Part shown: positions 10,084 to 20,281 of the stretch, in pieces
Layout: each line of letters starts with the position of its first letter
How positions within the stretch are numbered: position 1 is the stretch's first letter
NCBI GenBank assembly: GCA_009760855.2
Contig: WPIO01000056.1
Span: 425,001 to 462,500 of the forward strand
Length of the DNA: 37,500 nucleotides
Origin: Cristatella mucedo
Lineage: Eukaryota > Bryozoa > Phylactolaemata > Cristatellidae
Direction of reading: 5' to 3'
Position numbers and translations under genes: made by a program
The notes under the pieces: generated by a model
What the model was told of the DNA's origin: nothing
The model's database searches: none
The model's input: the letters and a program-made list of their open reading frames with translations, nothing else

Positions 10084-10618
10084 ACGTGCTCTCAGATGAT
10101 GCGCTACCCAGACAAAAGCACATTCGGTCTTACGAAAAAAAACTTTTTAGCGGCTCCTATCTTGCTTGCACTAGAAGCTGCGTCCTGAAGATGGTCGCAA
10201 GCAGACACGTCCAGATGATCTTCGCCTGTATTCCATTTATGTTGCCCGAAGCCTAGTGTGGAAAGGGCAGACCAGCAAGCCTCTGCAGACATGTCTCGTG
10301 GCATTGCCCATTTAGTCGCCTTAACAATGCTGTCGTTAAGGAAACCGGCGCACAGCTTGCGATGACCAATATTGTCGATGGCAGCGTGATGTCGGCTGCT
10401 CGAAGAATCACGAACGAGGCAGAGTCGAACGTTATACCGATTGCCCCATCGGTTTTCTCATCAATGAGTAGATCGGGACGGAGTTTCAGCGTCAACAGCT
10501 CGATGAGATCCGCGCTCCCACCGCTGCAGCCTTGGCTGAGTAGCTACAGTGATGGCACTTGGCTACTAGCGGCGACACCCGATCTATTCGGTACACATAT
10601 CTGCGACAGCTAAGCTCC
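10084..10618 (+). repeat. Repeat X, copy 2 (fullest copy)
   Basis: Shared with 22290-23015 (split by a LINE) and 32475-33110, and partly with 3361-3530. Landmarks: 'aagcacatt(c/a)ggtctta', 'tagaagctgcgt', 'gcagacacgtccagatgatc', 'gaagcctagtgtgga', 'gcctctgcagacatg', then a stretch in which a short plus-strand ORF (10362-10613) shows MSAARR-TNEAES and ends TPDLFGTHICDS. Those peptide motifs also occur in copy 3, but copy 4 has diverged, so coding is unproven. It may be an outer part of the copia-like element, which always follows it. Confidence 0.6.
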
Positions 10619-12060
10619 TTATATTGCCGAGTAGCACAAGAGTTGCTTTAGGATATGCGGAGCAAGGTTTTTCTAAATGCCTCCTCACTACCTGTCTTAA
10701 TAATCGCAATCTGCTAATCGTGCCATCAATTTATAGTACTCTACTGTATTTTTGGCGCCACAGTTTTGCGTATTTTGTCGGCAGGTTTATTTGTCAGGCC
10801 TGCCATTCCTATTCTAGATGGTCGCAGTCATAGTCGTATGGCTAACCCACTCTTCCACGACTGGGTGCTGACAGATGGGACTTACATCTTTGCGTAAATT
10901 TGAGAATCCTCACTCGTTATAAGCTTTCAAGATTGCGATTTTGCTCACCACTGTTTGTCGGCCTCAGTCCTCACTAGACTCGTTTGGTTTGAGAAGCTGG
11001 GCACAATGAACCGGATGATATACAAGGTGGATATCAAGATAGCTTTAATCGATTGTAGTTGAAGAAGCGAAACAATCTCTAAGATTTTGAAGTCACACAA
11101 CCGAAGCTCAACTGGTCTGACCTCTCAAGATGCTTCTGTGTGGCCCAAATCAAGCTTCTCGTGCAGGTAACGAGAAGCTTGGTAAAGCAGTGAAGAAATA
11201 TGGGTTTTCTATTGCTGCAGGATTAGTGCAGTAGCTATCGACGAGATGAAGACATGCTGTCACTGCTATTGCAGTTTGCCTTGATGAGTTGACTCGGTAT
11301 ATTGCGATGAAATAAAGTTTGTCTCTAACAAGAGAAGAGCTCTCTGCAGTGATCGCTAAGCAAGATCTCCGAGGCGCTCATTGAATCCTCGGTAACCGTT
11401 GAAATGAGCGAGAAGCGAGACGTGCGATCGATCGTCATCATCAGAAGGACGCGCTAAACCCTCGAAATTCTAATAAAATATGGCTTGGGTGCACGTAAGC
11501 CATTGTCTCCTCCAGCTAATGTCGGTGGAAAATATAAGACAGTAACGACGACTCAGAGTGAAGTTCAGAAAAATTGTAATAATTTCTAATAACTAACTCG
11601 AAACCTTGCACTTGAAACCTTGCGTAGCGTAGCGTAGCGTACTATTTCTTTGGTGTACTTAAGGTTAGCCACGCGCAGATTTTGCAGCAGCTTCAGAGCA
11701 CGCTAATGGCTATATATAGTGCTCAATCAAGCTCGCAGATCTGAACTGTTGCACAGCGAATCCAATTCAATTCATGTACATGGAACTGAGAATTGGCGCC
11801 TGATTCGGTACGGCGTCCCATATCAGCGCCAAGGAGGGTATTGCGATGCTGAAAGGCCTTACGATCTAAATACGAGACGCTCAGTAGCAGGGTTCTCTTT
11901 TGACCTTGTTAAGACTGAATTTCGTTGTCATCTGAGTGGCTGAATGTCTGATGTTTTACCACCAACGGAGATAGAACACTTGGTTGGCACTATATCGGTG
12001 TGTGCGTGGAGCTCTCTGAATGACGAGACTTCCGCGGAAGTGTGAATTAAAATTGGTAGC
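10619..12060 (+). mobile_element. Ty1/copia-like relic 2
   Basis: First 890 bp almost identical to relic 1 (3541-4430). The later part reads QGGYCDAE...LNTRRSVAGFSFDLV at about 11829-11910, the copia RNase H motif (consensus G-Y-C-D-A-D-W-A-D-D-x-x-T-R-R). Multiple stops; no complete gag-pol and no LTRs recognised. It lies 3' of orphan exon B. Confidence 0.75.
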
Positions 12061-12175
12061 AGCGTGAGCTCCGAACCTTGCTCCCTCCAAGGTCACGCAC
12101 TTAGCTTTGTCGGCATCCCGCACATCCGGATCTGTTGCGTCACGGTAACCGTTTGCGTAGCTGGCGAGAAAGCGA

Positions 12176-12181
12176 TTTATT
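12176..12181 (-). promoter_or_regulatory. Poly(A) signal relic of GH45 B
   Basis: AATAAA on the minus strand, 145 nt beyond the B stop, in the same flank context as genes A, C and D ('gcgagaaagcgatttattt' on the plus strand). Confidence 0.55.
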
Positions 12182-12325
12182 TAAGCGACAATGATCAGTC
12201 TTTCTTGCACCGGCACGCATCGCCGGAGCCAAACATGGAAAAGCGCCGGAGATCTGGGGAGCGACCGGATACGGAAGTGTTGTGCTCAAGAAGCCGACGC
12301 ACTCAGTCAGCAGTTTTACGGCTTG

Positions 12326-12491
12326 CTAGCACTGGGAGGTCTTAGAGTCGCTGTCGCCGGGCGAACCTCCGGTGCCGCAAGGCGCCGACTCGTAAGTGAC
12401 TTCAGGATTATTACAATCGAGCTTCCGTATCAGGGCTCCGTCGAGACACAGGTCGAAGTGAGTCCGGTAGCCGTACTTGTTGCTCGTTTTT
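12326..12491 (-). pseudogene. Orphan GH45 exon 4 (pseudogene B)
   Basis: Intact acceptor CGCTTACAG at 12492, then an open exon in the family phase: KYGYRTHFDLCLDGALIRKL, NNPEVTYESAPCGTGGSP, ending SKTSQC and TAG. The catalytic HFDL is kept. The LGWDNPE motif reads LDCNNPE (Trp lost), one C-terminal Cys of the TCRC pair is Ser, and a TAT-to-TAG change stops it five codons earlier than A, C and D. No exons 1-3 are found to the right: intron-3 DNA gives way to LINE-2 at 12853. Non-functional remnant of a former gene. Confidence 0.85.
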
Positions 12492-12639
12492 CTGTAAGCG
12501 TAGCCACAAAGCCGCCTCCTTTCTCGCCGGTCGCCGGACGCTGAGGTCGTGCCGCAACGTTAATGGCGCCGCATGCGCTCGCGCCGAGTTTCGCGAAAAT
12601 TGGCGCCGCCATTCTAGCGACGTAGCTTTCTCGCAAGCA

Positions 12640-12852
12640 GTTGCAGGCTCAGCCGGAAATGGCCGACGGCAGAGAGGCCAGGCCATCGACACTGGACTGT
12701 ACGCTGTCAGCCTATTCAGCGACGACGATAGCTCGTGCTCGAAGGCAAATGTCTCTTTTAGCGATCCATTTGATTTATTTATACTGTGGAACTCAGATAT
12801 CCATCCGCCACGTCGCAAGCAGGGGCTCGGCTCTGAGCAGGCACTTCTGCCG
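12640..12852. repeat. GH45 intron-3 remnant shared with 16347-16520
   Basis: About 175 bp are roughly 93% identical to 16347-16520, and the start ('ccggaaatggcc...gacac(t/c)gg') also resembles gene A intron 3 near 5660-5700. Both long copies are open in more than one frame (SLFSDDDSSCSK...SDPFDLFILW in one plus frame), but no gene context supports translation. LINE-2 begins at 12853. Confidence 0.6.
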
Positions 12853-14290
12853 GCAATGTAATGTAATGTATCTCCTTCTGTAACTACACCAAGTCCTAAA
12901 GACTGTGTGGTTATTACGCGGGAAAGTTTTGTATAGCGCACTCACAGCCTCAGCGGCTTTCGGTACGCATTCGGTAGCCAACAGACTTCGTCTCAGGAAA
13001 CAAAGAGAAAGTGGAAAGCATAGCAGAGTCAGGAGAGCAGTTGAGGTAGTGAGTAGCATGGAAGTAGCAGCTCAGGACCGCTGAAAAGGATGAGTCATAG
13101 TCGGCAGCAGGAGAGTGGTTGTCGTTGCGTAAGAATTGTGGAAGTGAGTTCCACAGTCTAGGACATGCAGAACTAAAACTTCTGTCGCCAACAGCTAATT
13201 ATTTAAGGTCTTTAAGCGGAGGAATGGAACAGCTAATTTATTGTCAACTTAGAACCTGAGGGAGCAAAGAGGCTGAAACTGATGCAGCAGTTCAGCTTGG
13301 TACGAAGGAGCCAAGCCGTGGCGGGCCTTGTCGGTTAGCGTAAGAACTTTGCTCTGTATCCGTCACTCAATCGGCATCCATCCTAACTCTTTTAGCAAAG
13401 GAGACACGTGGTCAAACCTCTGGGACTTGAAGACTAGCCTTGCAGCCATATTCATAGTCAGCTGCAGTGGCCTAGTTGCTTTCTTTGGTAGCCCAGCCAA
13501 AATGGAACTACAATAATCAAGCCGAGACAAAACTAAGGAGCTAGTTCAATGTTTTACAAGCTACTGTGAAAGACAGCTCCTAATCTTGGATAGGGATCGG
13601 ACGTGGTGGCTAGCTGTAGAAGCAATCTTTTGAATGAAGCTTTTAAAATTGGGGCAGCTGTCGAAAACGACACCTAAATTTCGAGCACGTGGGGATGGTC
13701 GCACAATGGCATCACCTATTAGAATGAAAGCCTTTTAATCCAGCCACACGCTTAGGGTGTCCTATGAGCAGCAGTTTGATTGTATCGTCATTTAGTTTCA
13801 AGAAGTTTTTCGACATCCAGGATCGAATGACGGCAAGGCAAGCATCCAGTTTCTCAGTTGCTGCAGCAGATTCCGACGGTTTGAATGACAAATACAGCTG
13901 AGTATGGTCACCATAAAAGTGATATCCTATTTCATGGGCCTTAATCACTTTTCAGCGAGCACACCACAAGTTCAGTGGGGAGGACATCCTTAGTGATCAC
14001 GAGATCTAGAATATGGCCACCGACGTGGGTAGGAATATTAACGTGATGGACCAAACCAAAATTCTCCAAAACGTCAAGAAATGAGCGGACCTGGCTGTTG
14101 CTAGGGTTTTCAACGTGAATATTGGAGTCTCCTACAATCAGTAACGGCCTGTCATACACAAATATTTTAGCGAGGAACTCTGAAAACTTCTCTATAAATA
14201 AGTTTGGACAGCCAGAAGGAGGCCGGTATATCACAACAATCTGCCTATTTTCAAATCCGCCTATTTTCAGCTTCATAACATTGCTAAAAT
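12853..14290 (-). mobile_element. LINE-2 (L2/CR1-like) with endonuclease and RT parts, internally deleted
   Basis: Minus-strand element. At 14276-13941 an apurinic endonuclease segment: QIVVIYRPPSG, PLLIVGDSNIHVE, FGLVHHVNIPTH, GGHILDLVI (GDFNIH-type metal site). Directly after it, at 13948-13712, the RT C-terminal part HFYGDHTQLYLSF (catalytic YADD altered to YGDH) and WMSKNFLKLNDD; further on ARNLGVVFDS, SRLDYCSSILAGLP, RFDHVSPLLKEL and a region equal to 9300-9640. It ends with GGAGATACAT then TTACATTACATT (tail at 12853-12880). Most of the RT is deleted and the active site is changed, so it is dead. Confidence 0.85.
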
Positions 14291-14324
14291 TCGAGCTTGT
14301 TTAGATAAGGATACCACGTCCAAG

Positions 14325-14550
<226 letters not shown>

Positions 14551-15480
14551 ATTACAGTGAGAGAATTTCAGACCAAACGGAAAGCGGCGCCTCGAAAAGC
14601 AGCGCTGCCGCTTCTGCGAGTCGCTGTATTCATTCGCTCCCGTCATCGGAAGCTGCCTCAATTTGCCATCCGCCGAGACGCGCCAAGTCGCACGGTGCCC
14701 TCCAGGTATGCCTACTGGAGAAGGAGGCATGAGCCGCAGCGTCAGAGCTCTCGCGCGCCGCTGCGTCGCAGCTGCACGGAGCGGCACCGGTGACCGGGTG
14801 GCAGAGGCGACGCCCGGTATTCGGCTGCTGACTGATCGCTGTTTGCAGCAGCACTGCCACCTGGCGGTGCAATAGGAGCGGGCCCCGACGCCGAGGCGCC
14901 GACGGCTACCCATCTTTCTTCGAAAGCTCACACGAACAGTTATTCGTGTCCATTCGTCGTCGGAAACTCGTCGGAAACTTCCACACGGCGCCGCACTGGC
15001 TAGACAGGTAGTGTCGTAGGGGCTCGTGGGCGCGCGATGGCTGCGCTACGAAGAGCGAAGCCTGCACAAAGGAGTTGCTGTGCTGTCGACGACGGCTGTA
15101 TTGTATCGTACATGAGCAATGCCAGCGAACGAGAGTACGCACGGGTGTAGTGGCCGTCGTGCGTGCTGCTCCGGAGCACATAGTGATATGCTCCGGAGCA
15201 CATAGTGATATGCTCCGGAGCACATAGTGATATGCGCCGGAGCACATAGTGATAAGAGGGAAGAGAGTGGATAGCGTGCGCACGGGCCGACGCACGGGCA
15301 GAAAGTGTATTTCGCCGCAAAGAGCTCGTCGCGTGCCGGCCAGGAGCGCGCCCGGCGGGCGGACGGACGGAACGTCAGCTGGGGACGTAACCACGTGATG
15401 GCGACGACAAGCTCACAGTAGCGCTTGGTGTCGAAAGGCGAGAATGTCACAATGGCCAGATATACCGCTAGTTATGCTAT
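14551..15480. other. GC-rich unassigned region
   Basis: About 0.9 kb, GC-rich, with overlapping short ORFs on both strands and none resembling a known family. It holds the 22-bp tandem repeat at 15168-15255. It is not matched elsewhere in the window apart from a short 'agcgctgccgc' stretch near 34730. It could be an unrelated exon-bearing segment or unique spacer. Confidence 0.4.
15168..15255. repeat. 22-bp tandem repeat, four copies, with GCTCCGGAGC palindrome
   Basis: Four adjacent units of 'gctccggagcacatagtgatat'-type sequence (the last has gcgccgg). Each unit begins with the 10-bp perfect palindrome GCTCCGGAGC. There are no spacers, so this is not a CRISPR array. Confidence 0.9.
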
Positions 15481-16591
15481 TCTGACTCCAATCGTCTAGA
15501 TTCGCCTAGAACCGACCTTAAATCTACTAGTAATTACTAATCTATTAATCTATTAATAAATTAAAAATATAAATCTATAAATAAGTAAATCTACTAGTAA
15601 TTACTAATTGATTCACGCTGAACTTTTCATTAGCTTCATTTCATGCGAAAACCACATGAAGTCACAACTTCGGATTGCATTCTAAGCATTCTTCGTTGTT
15701 TTAAAGCCACCCTAAATAAAAACCAGCGTCTTTACCATATATCTACGCAGTCTAGTTCACTTTAGCCTTAGCCGAGACTTTGATGACGGCGAACGATCGT
15801 GGCACTTAGTGGCCAAAACCTGAAGCGGGGACAGATTTCCTGTGCTTCGGCAAATGATAAGCTTACGGCTGAAAGATGAATCTTTTTGATGGTGTCTTCT
15901 GGGCTTTGAGTCAGCATTGCGTAGTATGCGGCATGAGACGAACGCGCCATAGACAACATATAGCTATGGGTTGAATTTACTTAGGCAAAGCAAGGTACCC
16001 CCAAAAATGTCTACATTTACGTTCGTCGCGTCTTCTTGCGATGCCGTGCGTGCTGGGATTTCTGCTGCGGCCCGGTCGCGAAAAATGACCGGAGGTACGG
16101 ACTCACGATGACTCGCTGTATCTCTACGGCCTGCGCTCAGCAATTCAACTCGCATGCAATTGAACGTATTACGCCCTATAGTGGCGAAGAGCTTGCATTT
16201 CTGCATTACGACTTTTGTCTTTTGGAAGCTTCGCTATCCTGCTTATCCATGCTTTCAGCGAGTCTCCTACGATGCCGCCACGCGCCAAGCGCTGGAAGGC
16301 GAAGCGGTCGCCGGGCGTGGCTCGAAGAAGAAGTACGCGACCGGAAATGACCGACGGCAGAGAGGCCAGGCCATCGACACTGGACTGCACGCTGTCAGCT
16401 TATTCAGCGACGACGATAGCTCGTGCTCGAAGGGAGATGTCTCTTTTAGCGATCCATTTGATTTATTTATACTGTGGAGCTCGGACATCCATCCGCCACG
16501 TCGCAAGCAGGCAATCGGCTCTGAGTGACTCGGTTCTCAGTGACTCGGAGCAGCAAGCGAGCACAAGCGAAGTCACTCAGAGTCCAACAAA
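15481..16591. other. AT-rich and unassigned DNA left of block G
   Basis: 15520-15610 is AT-rich with the motif 'ctactagtaattactaat' at both ends. 15695-15960 is a diverged relative of 330-600. 16347-16520 is the intron-3-like repeat shared with 12651-12830. No confident gene. A plus-strand frame from 16275 (starting MPPRAKRWKAKR, very basic) is open for about 109 codons but has no recognised homology. Confidence 0.45.
16347..16520. repeat. Second copy of GH45 intron-3-like repeat
   Basis: Matches 12651-12830. Between the copies, in the plus frame reading SLFSDDDSSCSKGDVSF, I count three synonymous and about four amino-acid-changing differences, so there is no clear sign of purifying selection. 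It lies left of block G, in the order expected if G is a GH45 locus that lost its exons 2-4. Confidence 0.6.
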
Positions 16592-17834
16592 AGACGATTA
16601 GCTGCACGTCGAATGCTAGCGCTTGCTTGGTTTTTCAGCGCTCACGCGATTGAGCGCACAGCGCTGAATAATTTCTCGAAGAGCTTGCCTTCCTGCAGTG
16701 CGGCCTCTATTTTCAACTCGGATTCGAGGTTGCGCACGAAAATACACATCGCTTCTCTTCCGACGCCGGCGCGCTCGAAGCGCGGCGTGTGAGTGCTGGT
16801 GCTGTGAGCTGTGAGCCTCATCAATCAATCCAAGCGGAGCTCCTGCAGACGCATCGAGTGAAAAGTACGTCGCTCTGCGTCAAAACGAATCTAAAATGAG
16901 CTCAGTGCACTTGAGCGGAAGAACGACGAGCCATAACTTTCAAAGCGTCCATCTTAGTAAGCAGGTACCTGCCTTTGGGCAATTTCGAGCACAGACCGTG
17001 ACAAAGGTGGCTAATCGCCTAAAAATAGCTCGTAGCGAAGCTCTTCAGCAAAGCGCATTTCCGCTACTGTGTGCTGCAGCAATAGCAGTCAATCGCCAAG
17101 GAGCAGGATGTGATGGCTAGCCCTGCGACCTATCCTTAAGTGCATTGGCATGCACTTGTGACGTGACCCCGTACGCAGCCAGAGTCGTCGCCTGTAGTTA
17201 CGAACCGAGCGAAGCTCAATCCGTGTGAGCTGACCTCGGAAAGGCAAGCAGAGCGCTGCAGACGCATCGAATAAAAAGCAAGTGGCTGTGCGTTAAATCG
17301 AATATAAGCAGAGCTAAGTACGCGTGAGAGGAAGAATATTAGCAGAGCTAAGCACTAGGAACAACAAGCTGTGCCTTTCGAAGCGTCCATCTATCTAATC
17401 AGGTGACCGATGCCCAGCGAGCTAGGGCTCGCGTACAATGAAACGCGGACAATGCCTCGCAGCTAAACGCTCGGCGGGTGAGCAGCAGATTGATGAAGTT
17501 TGCCGCATGCGTCAAAGCATCCGTCAGCTTGTACTGCGGCCAACAGCTGAGCTGAACACAGCGTGGAATGCTCTGGGAACTTTATTTAAAAAGAAATGAC
17601 TGCCATTTCAAAAGACGAAATACGTGCTCAGAAGGACACTGCCATATTAGTTTTGCAGCTCAAACATATAAAAACTCTTATTCTCACAGTTAAAACGTCT
17701 CGAAGGTACGCCCAGATAGTGTGCCACCCAGAAAAAACCACTTGGTCTCATTTAAAAATTGGATGGCTCTTATTTTGTTATAGCCATAGGCTGCGTTCTG
17801 ACGATTTGTCTTCAGTAGACATTTTTAGATTATC
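16592..17834. repeat. Duplicated block G (partner of 625-1893)
   Basis: Same content as block F: two GH45 upstream elements and a minus-strand start-codon relic at 17058-17056 (ATGCGCTTTGC). It differs from F around 16735-16760, where on the minus strand G opens an ATG (MCIFVRNLESELKIEAALQ..., 35 codons, stop near 16642) that is broken in F. It is followed on the right by copia relic 3 and gene C. Confidence 0.8.
17056..17210 (-). pseudogene. GH45 promoter/start-codon relic in block G
   Basis: Twin of 1094-1245. It retains the leader, CACTTAAGG and TCACGTCACAAG (a mutated form of the TTACGTGACAAG element of genes A and C), then ATG CGC TTT GC, after which GH45 similarity ends. No signal peptide and no splice donor. 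Confidence 0.6.
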
Positions 17835-18023
17835 TCCACCTGTTTAACATAGATCAGCATGATTGCAACAGTTTCTAATTGTAGTGAACTTTGTAGTGAA
17901 ATTGTAGAATTGTAGTGAATTGTATAGTGAATTGTAGTGAAAGTTGTGAAATGTACCGTGTACCTTATATGGTGTACCAAATGTTTGCTAAGAGGTGTAT
18001 TGCAGTAGCGATTGAGCGAGCTA

Positions 18024-18112
<89 letters not shown>

Positions 18113-18124
18113 TACATATATATA

Positions 18125-18170
<46 letters not shown>

Positions 18171-18560
18171 CGTGCATGCGTGGGTGTGTGTGTGGGTGTG
18201 CGCGTGTGTGTATCTTTATATAGTATATATGTATCTCTAGACAGTGCTCAATAGTGCTGTATAACGCTTGCAGCTCTCAACCCCGGCATGCGAATCATGA
18301 TCCTTGTACATGGAACTGCAAACTTACGCCTCCTTTAGGATGGTATTCCATATCGGCGCCTAGGAGGCTATTGCAATGCTGAGAGGGCTAACGATCCAAA
18401 AACCAGATGCTCTGTAACCTGTTCTGCTCTCAACTTGTTAACCCCGGAAAACGTTTTACTGCGTTATCCGGCTGGCAAAATATTATCGTATTGCGAAGGA
18501 CCGTAATTTTTACCATCAAACGAGGCTGAGTACTTGGCACTGTATCACATGAAGCTTTCT
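17835..18560 (+). mobile_element. Ty1/copia-like relic 3, interrupted by microsatellite
   Basis: Only the RNase H end is left: 'gctcaatagtgct...cttgcagctct', 'atggaactgcaa', 'cggcgcctaggaggctattgcaatgctgagagggctaacgatc' (compare relic 4 at 25480-25535). The left half is broken by (TA)n and (TG)n. It lies 3' of gene C. Confidence 0.65.
18024..18215 (+). repeat. (TA)n-(TG)n compound microsatellite
   Basis: TA repeats with a few TACA interruptions from 18024 to about 18125, then TG repeats to about 18167 and degenerate TG/GC repeats beyond. Alternating purine-pyrimidine; the Tyr-Ile ORFs across it are artefacts. Confidence 0.95.
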
Positions 18561-18732
18561 CATTAATGCGACTTTTCTGGAAAGTAGAAGTAAAAGTGAC
18601 AGCAGCGCGAGCTTGGAACCTTGGCCGGACGATAGAAGGTGGCGGGCTTCCTCAAAGCTGACGCATTCAGCTTTTTTGGCGTCCAGTACAGCGCCGTTAC
18701 TTCTCGGGAACGCGTAGCTAGCGAGAAAGCGA

Positions 18733-18738
18733 TTTATT
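18733..18738 (-). promoter_or_regulatory. Poly(A) signal AATAAA of gene C
   Basis: AATAAA on the minus strand, 144 nt past the gene C stop, in the conserved GH45 3' flank. Confidence 0.7.
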
Positions 18739-18881
18739 TCAGCAAAAATTCTCAATCTATCTTGCACCGGCACGCGTCACCAGAGTCGCGGTGAACATGG
18801 AAACGCACCGGTGCACTGGCGAGTAAGAGGAGCCACCGGAACCGGAAGCGTGGCGCTCGAGATGCCGACGCACTCCGTCGT

Positions 18882-20243
18882 CTATTTGCCGGTTTTATTG
18901 CACCGGCAGGTCTTTAAATCGCTGTCGCTGGGCGAGCCTCCGGAGCCGCATGAAACCTGCTCGTAAGTGACTTCAGGATTATCCCAACCGAGTTTCTTTA
19001 TCAGGCCGCCGTCGAGACACAGGTCAAAGTGCGTAGGGTATCCAAACTTGCTGGCGCCCTTCCTGTAAGCGTTGCCGCAACGGCGAGCACCATTCTTTGC
19101 CTAGTTTCTCACCAGTCGAACGCTGAGGTCGCACCCGCAGCGTTGGCGCCGCTGCACGCAGCTGCACGGGCGCTGGCTTTTTTCGGGAGAATTAGTGAGC
19201 CACGATGGCCCACTAGGTAAGGCGGATGCTTTTCACGACCGCGGTCCCGAGGTCGTGCATTCGAATCCTGTGGTGAGCGATCTTTTCTCGCCGCCGCAAG
19301 CGGTTGTGATAGCCCCAAAGGCTCTCTTTCCTGTCGCTATATAAAAGAGCTATATAAAAGTTAAATCAGCTTGTAAGTGGCGCCATTCGAGCATCACGGG
19401 AGCTCGACGGATGCACTTCCGGTTCCGCAAGCGGAAGCTCTGGAGCTCCGCTCCTTTTTGGGAGGTGCTCACTTATGTCCGTGACGCTCACGTCTCGCTC
19501 GCGAAGGCGACCAGTGGTCACTCTGCTGCTGCCGCGGCGTTAATAGTGCCGCTCTTCCGGATGCACTTCCGCTTCCGCAAGCTGTCACTCTGCTGCTGCC
19601 AGGAGCGTTAATAGTACTGCTACTCTCGAACAGCCGACCCTTCGCGAATGGTGTGCTGGGCCCGCCCACCCGGGTATGTAGCAGACGCAAATCACAGCTC
19701 ACCGGTCTGCGTGCGCACGCCCGGCCGGCGACGGCACCGCTACTTACAGGCCTTGTCCGCACCACTGTTCGTTTCCCTCTATCGGGCACACGTTGGTGAC
19801 CATTATCGTGATTGTCTGTCCGACAGGCGGAGGCTTTCCCCCTGACGGCACGAAGCCACCTGCAGTGGAACAACGTCGACCGGAAGTCGCGCACAGGATA
19901 CGTCGTGCTGATGGCGGGCGCTGTCGGCGCGAACTGGCCGCGTTGCCACAGCGAGCCACCGTCTTTGCCTCGCGAGCTGCACGCCCATTTCTACCGCTAT
20001 TTGCGTGTAGGCCGCACGTGCCGTCAGGTCCGGCAGCCTACACACACTAGGCGATGCAAGTAGGACGTTCGTTTCCTGTCCAGTAGTTCGAAAGTCATGC
20101 GAAAGAAAAGGTATAATGTTAATCTCTCGCCTTGTTGCTTTCACAGCTACATCCCTGCGTGTGCGTAATTGACAAGTATCGTTGTCAGCAAGGGAAGTAA
20201 GAATGAGAGAAAGAAAGAGACAAGAGCGAGAGAGATATAAACA

Positions 20244-20281
<38 letters not shown>

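Noticed and set aside
15168-15255. CRISPR-like array
   Set aside because: Units are directly adjacent with no spacers, in a eukaryotic sequence.
16642-16746. Ubiquitin-like start (MCIFVRNLE...)
   Set aside because: Resemblance to the first residues of ubiquitin ends after about eight residues, the frame stops after 35 codons, and block F lacks it.
17825-18254. Tyr/Ile and Cys/Val repeat ORFs
   Set aside because: Translation of (TA)n(TG)n.
19201-19277. Functional tRNA gene
   Set aside because: Internal promoter boxes are present but the acceptor stem does not pair over seven bases; treated as tRNA-derived.
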